Notes: generated by a model not told the origin, from the letters alone. 64,000 nt of DNA from Vaginella massiliensis (GCF_900089075.1 NZ_LT593745.1:1-64000), one strand, 5' to 3'; positions 38,816-48,679 are shown, counted from the first letter of the stretch. Numbers and translations are program-made.

Positions 38816-39145
38816 ATGCAAATAATTTATAAAAAATACAGCTTATTGTTTTTCATCGTGCTGCTTTTGTCGGTGCCGATGAACAATTATTTGCATATTC
38901 TTCAGCATCAGCAAAGCGTTCATAAAGATTTTCCTCCTCATCAATGTTCGGATTTTATCCATTTCAATGTTTATTTAGAACCGGATAATTTTGAACCACA
39001 ATTATCGTTATGGACAAGTTTTGCAGATAGTCCACACGAACCATGGTATTCCTTTGGTTTGGTGGTACAGAAGATCATGCACAAAAGCTATGTTCGAGGA
39101 CCGCCCAAAGCAATGAGTTCACAAATCCAACCTTCAACTACTTGA
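38816..39145 (+). CDS. small exported protein with His motif and RGPP tail
   Basis: A 109-residue protein with an N-terminal hydrophobic segment (YSLLFFIVLLLSVPM), then NNYLHILQHQQSVHK, PPHQCSDFIHF and a C-terminal KSYVRGPPKAMS. It has the same plan as 36062-36382 on the other side of the receptor: membrane segment, HIL-H, His-Cys region, RxPP end. Here only one Cys remains. It starts seven bases after the receptor stop, so it is in the same transcript. Probably a divergent paralogue of the other small protein. Confidence 0.65.
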   Translation: MQIIYKKYSLLFFIVLLLSVPMNNYLHILQHQQSVHKDFPPHQCSDFIHFNVYLEPDNFEPQLSLWTSFADSPHEPWYSFGLVVQKIMHKSYVRGPPKAMSSQIQPSTT

Positions 39146-39211
39146 AAAACAGATTATTAAATCAAACAGAAAAAAAATTAACAAATTAAAAATCTTTAAA
39201 AAATCATTCAT

Positions 39212-39664
39212 ATGAAAAGCAATATTTTAAAATACAGTTTAGTAAGTTTATTCGCAATCAGTGCATTCTCTTGTTCTAGCGATGACGATACCTTGGATCA
39301 GACAAAACCTACCATTGTGATTACTACGCCAAAAAAAGATCAGCACATTCATGTAGGTGAAATGATCGAAGTAGATGCTGTAATTGCAGACGATAGAGAC
39401 CTGGCATCGTACAAAATAGACATCCACTATGCTGGTGACGGTCATACACACGATCACCTTGTAGCAGAAAAGCCATGGACGTACAACTATAGCCAAGATG
39501 TAAAAGGAGTTTTACACAACATCAAAAAAACGATAGAAGTTCCTCATGGCATCCAAGATGGTCAATATCATTTTGGTATCATCGCAATTGATAAAGCTGG
39601 TAACGAAAAGAAAACCTATATTGAAATAGAAATTGCAGACCACGACCACGGTCACGTGAAATAA
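39212..39664 (+). CDS. His-rich DUF4625 lipoprotein
   Basis: A 150-residue lipoprotein: signal peptide and lipobox (LFAISAFSC, Cys about 21), then SSDDDTLDQTKPTIVITTPK and an immunoglobulin-like beta domain of the DUF4625 type. Histidines are frequent: DQHIHVGE, HYAGDGHTHDHLV, and the C-terminal DHDHGHVK. It follows the TonB receptor operon and is probably its surface or periplasmic metal-binding partner. A terminator (39681-39722) closes the cluster. Confidence 0.82.
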   Translation: MKSNILKYSLVSLFAISAFSCSSDDDTLDQTKPTIVITTPKKDQHIHVGEMIEVDAVIADDRDLASYKIDIHYAGDGHTHDHLVAEKPWTYNYSQDVKGVLHNIKKTIEVPHGIQDGQYHFGIIAIDKAGNEKKTYIEIEIADHDHGHVK

Positions 39665-39680
39665 TCATTGCTAAATCAAA

Positions 39681-39722
39681 GAAAACCGTCTCTTAAAAAC
39701 CATTTTTTGAGGCGGTTTTTTT
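39681..39722 (+). terminator. terminator after the metal-receptor cluster
   Basis: Stem AAACCGTCTC with GAGGCGGTTT (one G-U pair) around a loop of about 16 bases, followed by a run of T. Confidence 0.75.
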
Positions 39723-39787
39723 ATGAAAAAATATTTTGAAATACTCCAAAAAAAGACTAATATTATCGTTTGATAAACACCAAAGCC

Positions 39788-40369
39788 ATGAGGATATTTT
39801 TGTACTTTTTGCCTCTGTTGTATTTCTTGTTTATTTCTTGTTCGACAGAAAAAAGAAGTCAAACTTTCGAAGAAGAAGAAATGGAAGAACTTCATACCAT
39901 AGGCGATTCTTTGGCGAATAAAGCCCAATTGGTTTTGCTAAAAAAACTGACGTCGGCAATAGAAAAAAATGGAACAGCATACGCCATAAGCTTTTGCAAC
40001 ACTAAGGCTATTGCGTTGAACGATTCGCTTTCGGATGCCTATCAAGTGAAAATCAGCCGGATTACAGATCAACCCAGAAATATAGACAATCTTATCCATA
40101 GCTATTTAGACAAGCAGATGTATGAAAGCTTTAGAGACAACCCAAAACTCTACGATACCATTACCCAAAACAACCACACTTATGTCTATTACAAAAGAAT
40201 AAATATGGCGCTGCCCACCTGCATCAGATGCCATGGCGTGGTAGGTGAAGACATCCATCATTCGACCCAAAAAACACTCCGCACATATTATCCGCAAGAT
40301 CAAGCAACAGGTTATAAACTGAACGATTATAGAGCGTTGTGGAAAATAGAATTTGAAAAGAAATTTTAA
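39788..40369 (+). CDS. DUF3365 (Tll0287-like) haem-binding lipoprotein
   Basis: A 193-residue protein. The lipobox is in LLYFLFISC. A sensor-like alpha/beta domain follows (NGTAYAISFCNTKAIALNDS), and a single haem c motif CIRCHG lies near residue 145, in the family's usual C-terminal place. The tail YYPQDQATGYKLNDYRALWK is also typical. DUF3365 proteins bind haem c and are thought to sense redox state or gases. The ATG at 39788 is preferred to an upstream in-frame TTG at 39770 because it opens a proper signal sequence. Its haem would be attached by CcsBA (54751-58011). Confidence 0.85.
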   Translation: MRIFLYFLPLLYFLFISCSTEKRSQTFEEEEMEELHTIGDSLANKAQLVLLKKLTSAIEKNGTAYAISFCNTKAIALNDSLSDAYQVKISRITDQPRNIDNLIHSYLDKQMYESFRDNPKLYDTITQNNHTYVYYKRINMALPTCIRCHGVVGEDIHHSTQKTLRTYYPQDQATGYKLNDYRALWKIEFEKKF

Positions 40370-40478
40370 ATGACAAAATTTTTTTTCAGGTTTAAAAAAA
40401 ATTACAAACAAACCTCATGTAACGAAATAATTTTCAAGGAATAAATATGAGCACCTTTGCAGGCTAAACACCTTTAAT

Positions 40479-41335
40479 CTGAAAATTATTTATACAAGTT
40501 TGATGACTTTTCTGATTGGTTCGGGAGTTGCATTGGGGCAAGGAAAAGAAAACTAAGGAAAATTCTATGTTTATTGGGGTTGGAATCATGCACAGTACAG
40601 CAAGTCTGACCTAAGATTTGTGGGTGAAAATTACGATTTTACCCTACACCATGTGGCTGCACATGATCGGCAAACGTCTTTCGGGTTGAAATATTTCAAT
40701 CCGTCCAAAATGACCATTCTGCAATATAATTTCCGTTTGGGTTATTTTTTTCACGATAATTGGAATATTTCTTTCGGTATCGACCATATGAAATAGGTAA
40801 TGAATCAGGATCAATGGGTGAAGATGAATGGATACATCCGCAATGGTTCATCTTTCTATGGGGATTATGATAATGTACAAAAACAACTGACCAAAGATTT
40901 CTTAACGTTTGAACATACCGACGGACTGAATTATGTAAATTTGGAAGTCAGAAGATTCGACAATTTGTTGTATTTTCCAATTTCTAAAAACAAAAAAGGC
41001 ATAGCTGTAAACCTCACCGAAGAATTCGGTGCAGGTTTTTTGTATCCGAAAACCAATACTCAATTGATGCGGTAAGAACGCTACGATGAGTTTCATTTGT
41101 CAGGTTTTGGTACAGTGCTGATGGTGGCAATAAACTTTACATTTGGGATTATTTCTTTATACAATCTGAAATGAAGGGAGGATAAATTCACCTGAAAGAC
41201 ATCAGAACAACAGCCAACAAAAACGACAAAGCAAAACAATCGATTTGGTATTCGCAACAACATATTGTTTTTTTGGCGCTGTGATACCAGTTTTCAAACC
41301 AAAAAATCAGGAATAAATCCTGATTAAGTAGCTTA
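40479..41335 (+). pseudogene. decayed outer-membrane-like protein, single frame with stop codons
   Basis: One reading frame (40479 onward) keeps coding character for about 850 bases but has stops at 40554 (TAA), 40797 (TAG), 41073 (TAA), about 41172 (TGA) and about 41190 (TGA). The start appears to have changed from ATG to CTG: CTG AAA ATT ATT opens a signal peptide, KIIYTSLMTFLIGSGVALGQ. Recognisable pieces are GKFYVYWGWNHAQYSKSDLR, FFHDNWNISFGIDHMK and NLEVRRFDNLLYFPISKNKK, as in a small barrel protein. No frameshift is needed to read it, so decay is by point mutation only. I do not recognise the family. Confidence 0.75.
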
Positions 41336-41406
41336 TTTTCATGCTGACACAATTGCTTGTTGGCGAATTGTCATCACAAAACGGAAAGCAAACCGATCAT
41401 AACAAA

Positions 41407-41440
41407 AGATGCCCGATGATTCTCATCGGGCATCTTTTTA
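41407..41440. terminator. strong bidirectional terminator after the act operon
   Basis: A 13-bp perfect stem (AGATGCCCGATGA/TCATCGGGCATCT) with a three-base loop and T runs on both strands. On the minus strand it ends the act operon directly after actF. Confidence 0.93.
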
Positions 41441-41458
41441 TTAATTAAAAAATCAGAA

Positions 41459-42796
41459 TTAGAATGGATATTCATAAATCTTAGATTCATGGAAATATGG
41501 ATGTCCTTTAGCTTCTAAGTTCAATTTAGACACTGCAGACATTACGATAAACATAAACAATCCTGCAAATGCTACCAAAGCACCGATCTCCATCAGACCA
41601 AAATTGTGGAATGGTCCAACTGCTGCTGGCATTATTTGATTATAGAAATCCCAATAATGTCCAAACACAATTAAGATTGCCATAACGAACACGATATTGT
41701 ATCGACGTTTCATGCTAGAGCTGATCAATACCAAGAATGGCAACAACAAGTTAGCAGCTAGCATCCAATAATACAATGGATATTGCATATTGCGTTGTTG
41801 GAAGTATTGTACCTCTTCTGGAACGTTGGCATACCATTGTAACATGAACTGGCAGAACCATAAGTATGACCATAATAATGAGAAACCAAACATGAATTTC
41901 GTAAGATCGTGCAAATGGTTATCGTTGAACAATGGTAACGCTCCTTTTCTTTTTAAGTAAATCGAAATAATAGTGATGATCGAAACTGCTGAAACCAAGT
42001 GGCTCACCATTCCGTACCACATAAACAATGAAGAGAACCAGTGTGGATCTAATGACATAATGAAGTCCCACGCATACGCTGCAGAGCAAATAGCGAAAGT
42101 TACAATACCCAACACGGCTTTGGTATAGAGTTTATTGTAATAAGTGATATCACCTTGGTGTTCATCCAACAAGCGAGTAGCTTTTTTGATGATGAATACA
42201 AACATCGACAACAATGCTAAATAGAGCAAACAACGGATAGTCCAAAATGGGATGTTTAACCAAAGTTTCGCTTTGTTTGCGATGTAGATATCGTATTGAG
42301 GATCAGCTGGATCAATCAATTCTGGAACCATCCAGTGAAACAAGTGATTCATATGCATTGCAGACAAAACAACAAAAATTCCTAATATTACTGATCCAAT
42401 TGGCAGGTAAGAGGCAACTCCTTCCATTACACGGGTAACTACCATAGACCAACCTGCTTGACCAACAAATTGTACACATAGGAAAAATAATGCTGTTGCA
42501 GCGATACCAAATGCGAAATACGCTGGCACATAAAAAGCAGCCCATGGTCTATTGCTTAGAAGGTTTCCCAAGTGTTCCATATGAGCATTGTGATCAGGAT
42601 TGAGTTCAACAAACTGATCGCTCACATAATCTCCATAAAAATGAGAAGGATTAGCATGCATCAACTCGGTAATATACGCTGCTGAGTCTGCTGTATTTCC
42701 TTTAAAAACAAAGAATCCAATGGCATATAATACAATCCCCACACCTAGCATGATGAGTGAGGTCATTTTTAATCTATTGGAAAATGTATATTGCAT
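41459..42796 (-). CDS. actF: alternative complex III subunit ActF (membrane, quinol-binding type)
   Basis: A 445-residue integral membrane protein with about ten helices, homologous in plan to ActC (NrfD-like). Recognisable stretches are FAICSAAYAWDFIMSLDPHW, MWYGMVSHLVSAVSIITI and FGHYWDFYNQIMPAAVGPFH. In the complex it pairs with ActC in the membrane core, where menaquinol is oxidised or protons move. It is the last gene of actABCDEF and is followed at once by a terminator. The cytochrome oxidase genes often found after actF are not here. Confidence 0.94.
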   Translation of the reverse strand: MQYTFSNRLKMTSLIMLGVGIVLYAIGFFVFKGNTADSAAYITELMHANPSHFYGDYVSDQFVELNPDHNAHMEHLGNLLSNRPWAAFYVPAYFAFGIAATALFFLCVQFVGQAGWSMVVTRVMEGVASYLPIGSVILGIFVVLSAMHMNHLFHWMVPELIDPADPQYDIYIANKAKLWLNIPFWTIRCLLYLALLSMFVFIIKKATRLLDEHQGDITYYNKLYTKAVLGIVTFAICSAAYAWDFIMSLDPHWFSSLFMWYGMVSHLVSAVSIITIISIYLKRKGALPLFNDNHLHDLTKFMFGFSLLWSYLWFCQFMLQWYANVPEEVQYFQQRNMQYPLYYWMLAANLLLPFLVLISSSMKRRYNIVFVMAILIVFGHYWDFYNQIMPAAVGPFHNFGLMEIGALVAFAGLFMFIVMSAVSKLNLEAKGHPYFHESKIYEYPF

Positions 42797-42821
42797 GATT
42801 TAATCTTTTAACAGTTAACAA

Positions 42822-43490
42822 TTATTTACTTGCAGTTGAATCTGCTGGTTCAACATCAGTTGTTGGTGTAGCAGTTGTTGCAGCATTTGCATCACCTCCA
42901 TTTTTCAAGGTCATTACATATTCTGCCACTCTCCAACGATCTGCAGGTGTTAACTGCGAAGCATAAGAACCCATCGCATTTTTACCATACATGATCACAT
43001 GATACACACTACCTACTGTAATATCACGCTCAGCATAGGTCGGAACACCTGAGTATGCTTTAGATTTTACAATAGAACCTTGCCCATCTCCTGTAGCGCC
43101 ATGACAAACTGCACAGTTTTGGCCGTACAACAACTCACCACGCTTCAGATCTGCTTCTCTATTTGCAGGATTCAAGGGAGAGTTGACTGATTTTGATTGA
43201 GCATAACCCCCATTCGTATTCGGTAATGTCCATGGTAGAACATCTCCATCATTACGAGCTACCGTACCTTCAACTGGCTCTAGAGCCGACATATTGTGAT
43301 TATTCTTGAAAACCGGAACATCTGATGACTCTTTATCATTTGGATAAGCAAAATTTGATTTCTGATATGGATCATACGCTGCTGGATAATACATATCTGG
43401 CATATAAACTATGCTTGGTTTTCTTTGTTTATCTGAACAAGCAGTTACTAACAAACCACCTGCGAATAAAAATAAGATAGTCTTTTTCAT
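42822..43490 (-). CDS. actE: alternative complex III subunit ActE (monohaem cytochrome c lipoprotein)
   Basis: A 222-residue protein with a lipobox (LLVTAC, about 18) and one haem c motif, CAVCHG, with a distal Met probably in YGKNAMGSYASQL. The N-terminal PDMYYPAAYDPYQ stretch is typical of ActE, where it wraps other subunits. The C-terminus is Thr/Ala-rich. It takes electrons from the ActA/ActB side and passes them to an oxidase or soluble cytochrome. The start overlaps the actD stop by one base (TAATG), so translation is coupled. Confidence 0.94.
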   Translation of the reverse strand: MKKTILFLFAGGLLVTACSDKQRKPSIVYMPDMYYPAAYDPYQKSNFAYPNDKESSDVPVFKNNHNMSALEPVEGTVARNDGDVLPWTLPNTNGGYAQSKSVNSPLNPANREADLKRGELLYGQNCAVCHGATGDGQGSIVKSKAYSGVPTYAERDITVGSVYHVIMYGKNAMGSYASQLTPADRWRVAEYVMTLKNGGDANAATTATPTTDVEPADSTASK

Positions 43491-44062
43491 TAGTTCGCTT
43501 CTTCAACTTGATTAATACTTTTCTCAACCACAGGTTCATTCGATCTTACAGTTACTTCTTCTGCCCCTGTTTCTACGAATAAATTTTTGATCGTTTCTAC
43601 GTCATTTGTATGGATTTCAATCAAAAACTTATCGTCGGTGGTTCTAGGGTCTGGGTTTTGTGCTTTGGCTCCAGGATACATTTTGTTTCGAACCAAATAG
43701 GTAAGCGACATAAAGTGTGCTGCACAAAAAACCGTCAACTCGAACATCACCGGCACGAAAGCGGGCATATTTTGTCCCCAAGAGAAAGAAGGCTTACCTC
43801 CGATATCTTGTGGCCAATCGTGATTCATGAAGAACCACGTCATGGTTACCGCTAGGGTAGTTCCGAATAATCCATAGAAAAATGCGATATCCGAAATACG
43901 AGTTTTCTTTAATCCTAATGCTTTATCCAATCCGTGAACTGGAAAAGGTGTATAAACTTCTTCGATCTCAATATTCTTGTTACGAATATTTTTTACTGCC
44001 TGCATTAAATCATCGTCGTCTCCGTAAAGACCATAAACGATTTTAGTGTCCGTGATGCTCAT
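43490..44062 (-). CDS. actD: alternative complex III subunit ActD (DUF3341)
   Basis: A 190-residue membrane protein of the DUF3341 family. A cytoplasmic N-terminal domain opens with KIVYGLYGDDDDLMQAVKNI, and the usual EEVYTPFPVHGLDKALGL follows. Two membrane helices come next (IAFFYGLFGTTLAVTMTWFF and VPVMFELTVFCAAHFMSLTY) with a DWPQDIGGKP loop between them. The C-terminal part faces the cytoplasm. It overlaps the actC 3' end by 20 bases. Confidence 0.93.
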   Translation of the reverse strand: MSITDTKIVYGLYGDDDDLMQAVKNIRNKNIEIEEVYTPFPVHGLDKALGLKKTRISDIAFFYGLFGTTLAVTMTWFFMNHDWPQDIGGKPSFSWGQNMPAFVPVMFELTVFCAAHFMSLTYLVRNKMYPGAKAQNPDPRTTDDKFLIEIHTNDVETIKNLFVETGAEEVTVRSNEPVVEKSINQVEEAN

Positions 44063-45446
44063 CTTCTGTATGATGTTTTTTATAGCTTTCGCCTGATGAT
44101 TTCAAAATAGTTTTTAATTCTGCCTGTGAAATTACTGGGAATGTACGTGCGTACAACAAGTAAAGTACAAAGAAGAATCCGTTTGTTCCAATGAAGATCC
44201 CAACGTCAACCCACGAAGGCATAAACATTGTCCAGCTCGATGGTAAGTAGTCACGAGACAAGTTGATCACGATGATATCAAAACGCTCGAACCACATTCC
44301 GATGTTTACAACAATCGAGATGATGAAAGTCCACAAAAATGATCTTCTGATTGATCGTATCCACAATAATCCAGGTACTAAAACATTACATACTATCAAT
44401 GCCCAGAATGCCCACCAATATGGTCCTGTTGCTGCACCTGGAGAGAAATAGGTAAAGTCTTCGTATCGTGATCCAGAATACCATGCCACCCACAACTCGG
44501 TAAGGTAAGCTACTGCTACCATACCACCTGTTACGATGATTACAATATTCATATACTCGATGTGTTTGCGTGTAATATAATCTTCATAGTGCAATACTTT
44601 ACGCATGACGCTCAACAAAGTTTGCACCATGGCAAATCCAGAGAAGATTGCTCCTGCCACGAAATAAGGTGGATATACGGTAGAGTGCCATCCTTTGATT
44701 ACCGACGTTGCGAAGTCGAACGATACGATGGTGTGTACCGAGAATACTAACGGCGTACAAAGTCCGGCCAATACAAGAGTAACTTCTTCGAAACGTTGCC
44801 AGTGTTTTGCTCTACCTCCCCACCCGAAAGATAGAATGCCGTAAATTTTCTTTGAAAAGGGTTTGGTTGCTCTATCTCGTACCATTGCGAAGTCTGGCAT
44901 CAAACCTATAAACCAGAATACAACTGATACCGAGAAGTAGGTCGAGATCGCAAACACGTCCCAAAGTAAGGGTGAGTTGAAGTTTGGCCACAAAGAACCA
45001 AATTGGTTCGGAATTGGCATTACCCAATAGGCTAACCAAATACGACCCATGTGGATCATAGGGAACATCCCTGCTTGTACTACCGCAAAAATAGTCATGG
45101 CTTCGGCAGAACGGTTGACCGACATTCTCCACTTCTGACGGAAGAGTAACAATACCGCAGAAATCAAAGTACCAGCGTGACCAATACCTACCCACCATAC
45201 GAAGTTGGTAATATCCCAACCCCAGTTAATTGTTCGGTTTAACCCCCAAACTCCAATACCTGTACCTACTGTGTAAAATACACATCCTACAAATAATAGG
45301 AATCCTAGAAAGGCTATACCAAAAGCTGTCCACCATAATTTACCAGATCTATTCTCGATAGGACGAGCAATATCTACGGTAATGTCGTGGTAAGACTTAT
45401 GTCCTAATATTAGAGGTTCTCTAAGAGGTGATTCGTAATGTGACAT
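44043..45446 (-). CDS. actC: alternative complex III subunit ActC (NrfD-like, quinol-oxidising)
   Basis: A 467-residue polytopic protein of the NrfD/PsrC family with about ten helices. Conserved stretches include NRTINWGWDITNFVWWVGIG, SRYEDFTYFSPGAATGPYWW, and GRIWLAYWVMPIPNQFGSLW. It holds the quinol-binding site next to the iron-sulfur chain of ActB. The His-rich tail (HHTEDEHHGH) is at the very C-terminus, and the stop lies inside the start of actD. Confidence 0.95.
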   Translation of the reverse strand: MSHYESPLREPLILGHKSYHDITVDIARPIENRSGKLWWTAFGIAFLGFLLFVGCVFYTVGTGIGVWGLNRTINWGWDITNFVWWVGIGHAGTLISAVLLLFRQKWRMSVNRSAEAMTIFAVVQAGMFPMIHMGRIWLAYWVMPIPNQFGSLWPNFNSPLLWDVFAISTYFSVSVVFWFIGLMPDFAMVRDRATKPFSKKIYGILSFGWGGRAKHWQRFEEVTLVLAGLCTPLVFSVHTIVSFDFATSVIKGWHSTVYPPYFVAGAIFSGFAMVQTLLSVMRKVLHYEDYITRKHIEYMNIVIIVTGGMVAVAYLTELWVAWYSGSRYEDFTYFSPGAATGPYWWAFWALIVCNVLVPGLLWIRSIRRSFLWTFIISIVVNIGMWFERFDIIVINLSRDYLPSSWTMFMPSWVDVGIFIGTNGFFFVLYLLYARTFPVISQAELKTILKSSGESYKKHHTEDEHHGH

Positions 45447-45480
45447 ATCTTATTACCTTATAAAATTCTTTAATAATTAA

Positions 45481-48400
45481 TTATGCTTTTTTCTGTTCTT
45501 TTCGGTTTCTTACTTTCACATGATAGAATACATTGGGTTGTGTTCCAACTTCTTCTAACAATACATATGAACGTTCGCTTGCAGATAATTTTTTCACTTC
45601 GCTCGATTCATCGTTGATATCACCAAATACCATCGCTCCTGTCGAACATGCTGCAGCACAAGCTGCTGCATCTTTGAATTCGTTATCTGCTACTCTTCTG
45701 TTTTCTTTTTTAGCTTTCAAGATTACAGCTTGCGTTTGTTGAATACAGAAAGAACATTTTTCCATTACCCCTCTTGTACGTACTACAACATCTGGGTTCA
45801 AAACCATTCGACCAAAATCGTTGTTCATATGGAAATCGAACTTGTCGTTTTGAGCATAATTGAACCAGTTGAAACGTCTTACTTTGTAAGGACAGTTGTT
45901 TGCACAGTAACGAGTACCAATACAACGATTGTATGCCATCATATTCTGACCCTGGCGACCGTGTGATGTAGCAGCTACCGGACAAACAGTCTCACAAGGA
46001 GCGTGGTTACAGTGCTGACACATGATCGGTTGGAAAATCACATCTGGATTTTCTGCCTGTGGTTGAATCAATAATTTGTACTGTTGTGGTTCATTCAATC
46101 CATCGCCGTTTCCATCCATATTTGGACCTTCTAAAGCAACTTTTTGGGTCAAAGTGTTGTCCGTAATATCTGAATAATAGCGGTCTATACGCAACCAATA
46201 CATATCACGAGACATACGGATTTCGTCTTTACCTACAACTGGTACATTATTTTCTGCTTGACATGCGATAACACAAGCACCACATCCTGTACAAGCATTC
46301 ATATCGATCGATAATTTGAAGTGTGGTCCAACACTTCTATCATGCGTCGTCCATAGGTCAACTTCTTTTTCAGGAGTCAATCCTTTCCAAGTTGGCATTA
46401 CGCCCAACTCGTTCCACTCTTCTCTTGGTCTGTTGATGAAATCATCCAACGAAACTTCGCGAGCAATTTCATAACGTCCCATCAATGTTGGTTGTTGTTG
46501 CATGTTAGCAAACGGATGCTTGTCTGATGTATTTGATTTCTCTATTGTTACAGCCGTTGCGCCCATCACACCGCGGTACAATGCGTAAGCATTCACCCCA
46601 ATGTTGTTCCCAACTTTACCAGCATGTGTTCGTCCATAACCCAATGCCAAACCAACAGATCCACGCGCTTGACCAGGCTGAATAAATACTGGAACTTTTT
46701 CTAATTTCACTCCGTTCACCGTTAGATCTACATATTCTCCGTCGAATTGCATACGTCCGTTGTGAACATTGTAATTATCTTGAATTTTAATGCCTAAACT
46801 TTCTGCATCCAAAGGGTTTACGGTCAAATAATTATCCCATGAGTTACGCGTAACTGGGTCTGGTAATTCTTGCAACCAAGGGTTGTTTGCCTGAGTTCCA
46901 TCTCCTAAACCAGATTTGGTGTAGAATTGAATTTCCCAAGTTGATGCTTTAGCTTGTGCTAGTTTTGCCGCATAAGGGGTAGCCATACTGGTGTTTCCTA
47001 CAAAATCAGTGGTTTCAGCAGTTTCATTATATCCGTTATATAATGCTTTATTGAACGCTATTCCCAATTGTGGTAGAATAGTTGATTCCCAATTTTCTTT
47101 TAGGTATTCGTAATATGCCGAAACTTTTTGTACCGAGTCTGATGTTGCCATCATCAAGGTTGGATCGTTCGGATCCTCTACTTTCGTTACTACGGATGTA
47201 CCTTTCAACCAAGTGATCAAAGAGTCTTGGAATTGACGAGAGTCAAAAACTCTAGCAATTGTTGGTTGTTGTAACGAATAAACACCTGTCAGCGGATTGA
47301 AATCATTCCATGATTCTAGAGCATGCGTTACTGGTGCTATTAAATCTGCTTCATTTGTGGTTTCATCCATCTTTTCAGACAAGGCCACTTTTAAAGCAAT
47401 TTTAGCTAAAGCTGATTTTAACGATTTGGCTTGCGATGATGCATACAAAGGATTGGCTTGATATGAAATCAATACGCCAACATTTCCAGCGTTTGCATCT
47501 GCAATAAATTGGTTGAACAAACGGTCGTTCGACTCCTTCAATTTTACAGCTTTATTCGTAACTGCGGTAGAACCAAGTATTTGGTTGATGGCAAAAGCAA
47601 CGGCAAAAGCTTCTTTGGATCCGTCTGCCAATACCACGGCTTTAGAACCTTTAGCTTTTATTTCATTGGCAATTGCGGTAGCCTCTGGGCTTGCCGATCC
47701 TCCCGTTAAAACAGTATAAACTTCTGCTAATAATTTTTCTGTATCGGTAAATTTCTTAGGAATACGGGTATCTGCATTGGCACCAGTAAGTGTCATAGCA
47801 GATTCAACTTGAATATGGCGCAACATATTTGGTCCTGGTTTGCGTGCAGCTGCGTAAGAGCCTTCCATTCCGCCACCGTTGTAATCTCCTAAGAAATCTG
47901 CGTTGAACGACACTACCAATTCTGACGACGAAAAGTCATAGAAAGGTAATTCTCTTTTTCCGAAAATATCTTCTGCTGCATCTAAAGCATTAGAATAGCT
48001 TACTGCATCAAAGATTACGTGTTCAACATTTGGGTATTTTGATTTGAAGTCTTGAATCAATTTTTTTGTAGTAGGCGATGGCAATGAGCTGGTGAGGATC
48101 ACTGCTTTTTTTCCTCCTAAATTATTCAAGGCATTCACAACTTTTGTATCAAGATCTTTCCAAGAAGTTGCTTTGAAACTATTTGCCCCTGTTTTCACCA
48201 ACGGATTTTTCACCTTATCTGCATCATATAATGATAATACCGACGCTTGTACTCTAGCATTTGTAGAACCATAGAATTTTGCGTCTTTATTAGCATCGAT
48301 ACGAATAGGTCTTCCTTCACGCGTTCTCACCAATACATTTGCATAATCGTAACCATCGAAAATGGTTGATGCATAGTATGTTGGCACACCTGGTGTAACA

Positions 48401-48657
48401 TCATTGGGTTTCACTACGTAAGGAACAGACTTTACGATTGGTGCTTCACAGGCTGCTAATGTAACTGCAGCTGTACTAAATCCTAAGATTTTCAAAAAGT
48501 CACGTCGTGAAGTCTTCGTATTCTCCATGGCATTTTGGTTGCCTAAGAATTCATCAACAGGAATTTCTTCTGCAAACTCATTGGTAGTCAACTGTTCGTT
48601 CAAATTAGAATCAGTTAACTCCTCAAAACTTCTCCAGTAATTTTTCTTCGAAGCCAT
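45481..48657 (-). CDS. actB: alternative complex III subunit ActB (molybdopterin-like plus iron-sulfur domains)
   Basis: A 1058-residue periplasmic subunit. A Tat signal starts after a 43-residue lead (TSRRDFLKILGFSTAAVTLA) and is followed by a lipobox-like AAC. The large middle part (about 90-740) is molybdopterin-oxidoreductase-like but family members lack the cofactor. The C-terminal part carries ferredoxin clusters: CTGCGACVIACQAENNVP, CQHCNHAPCETVCP, CIGTRYCANNCPYKVRRFNW and CSFCIQQTQ. Electrons pass from quinol through these clusters to the ActA haems. It starts 22 bases after actA. Confidence 0.95.
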   Translation of the reverse strand: MASKKNYWRSFEELTDSNLNEQLTTNEFAEEIPVDEFLGNQNAMENTKTSRRDFLKILGFSTAAVTLAACEAPIVKSVPYVVKPNDVTPGVPTYYASTIFDGYDYANVLVRTREGRPIRIDANKDAKFYGSTNARVQASVLSLYDADKVKNPLVKTGANSFKATSWKDLDTKVVNALNNLGGKKAVILTSSLPSPTTKKLIQDFKSKYPNVEHVIFDAVSYSNALDAAEDIFGKRELPFYDFSSSELVVSFNADFLGDYNGGGMEGSYAAARKPGPNMLRHIQVESAMTLTGANADTRIPKKFTDTEKLLAEVYTVLTGGSASPEATAIANEIKAKGSKAVVLADGSKEAFAVAFAINQILGSTAVTNKAVKLKESNDRLFNQFIADANAGNVGVLISYQANPLYASSQAKSLKSALAKIALKVALSEKMDETTNEADLIAPVTHALESWNDFNPLTGVYSLQQPTIARVFDSRQFQDSLITWLKGTSVVTKVEDPNDPTLMMATSDSVQKVSAYYEYLKENWESTILPQLGIAFNKALYNGYNETAETTDFVGNTSMATPYAAKLAQAKASTWEIQFYTKSGLGDGTQANNPWLQELPDPVTRNSWDNYLTVNPLDAESLGIKIQDNYNVHNGRMQFDGEYVDLTVNGVKLEKVPVFIQPGQARGSVGLALGYGRTHAGKVGNNIGVNAYALYRGVMGATAVTIEKSNTSDKHPFANMQQQPTLMGRYEIAREVSLDDFINRPREEWNELGVMPTWKGLTPEKEVDLWTTHDRSVGPHFKLSIDMNACTGCGACVIACQAENNVPVVGKDEIRMSRDMYWLRIDRYYSDITDNTLTQKVALEGPNMDGNGDGLNEPQQYKLLIQPQAENPDVIFQPIMCQHCNHAPCETVCPVAATSHGRQGQNMMAYNRCIGTRYCANNCPYKVRRFNWFNYAQNDKFDFHMNNDFGRMVLNPDVVVRTRGVMEKCSFCIQQTQAVILKAKKENRRVADNEFKDAAACAAACSTGAMVFGDINDESSEVKKLSASERSYVLLEEVGTQPNVFYHVKVRNRKEQKKA

Positions 48658-48679
48658 TTATAGTCCTCTTTTAATTATA

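Noticed and set aside
40479-41335. Stop-codon recoding or an alternative genetic code to explain the open frame with stops
   Set aside because: TAA, TAG and TGA all interrupt this frame, while every neighbouring gene uses them as true stops and shows none inside.
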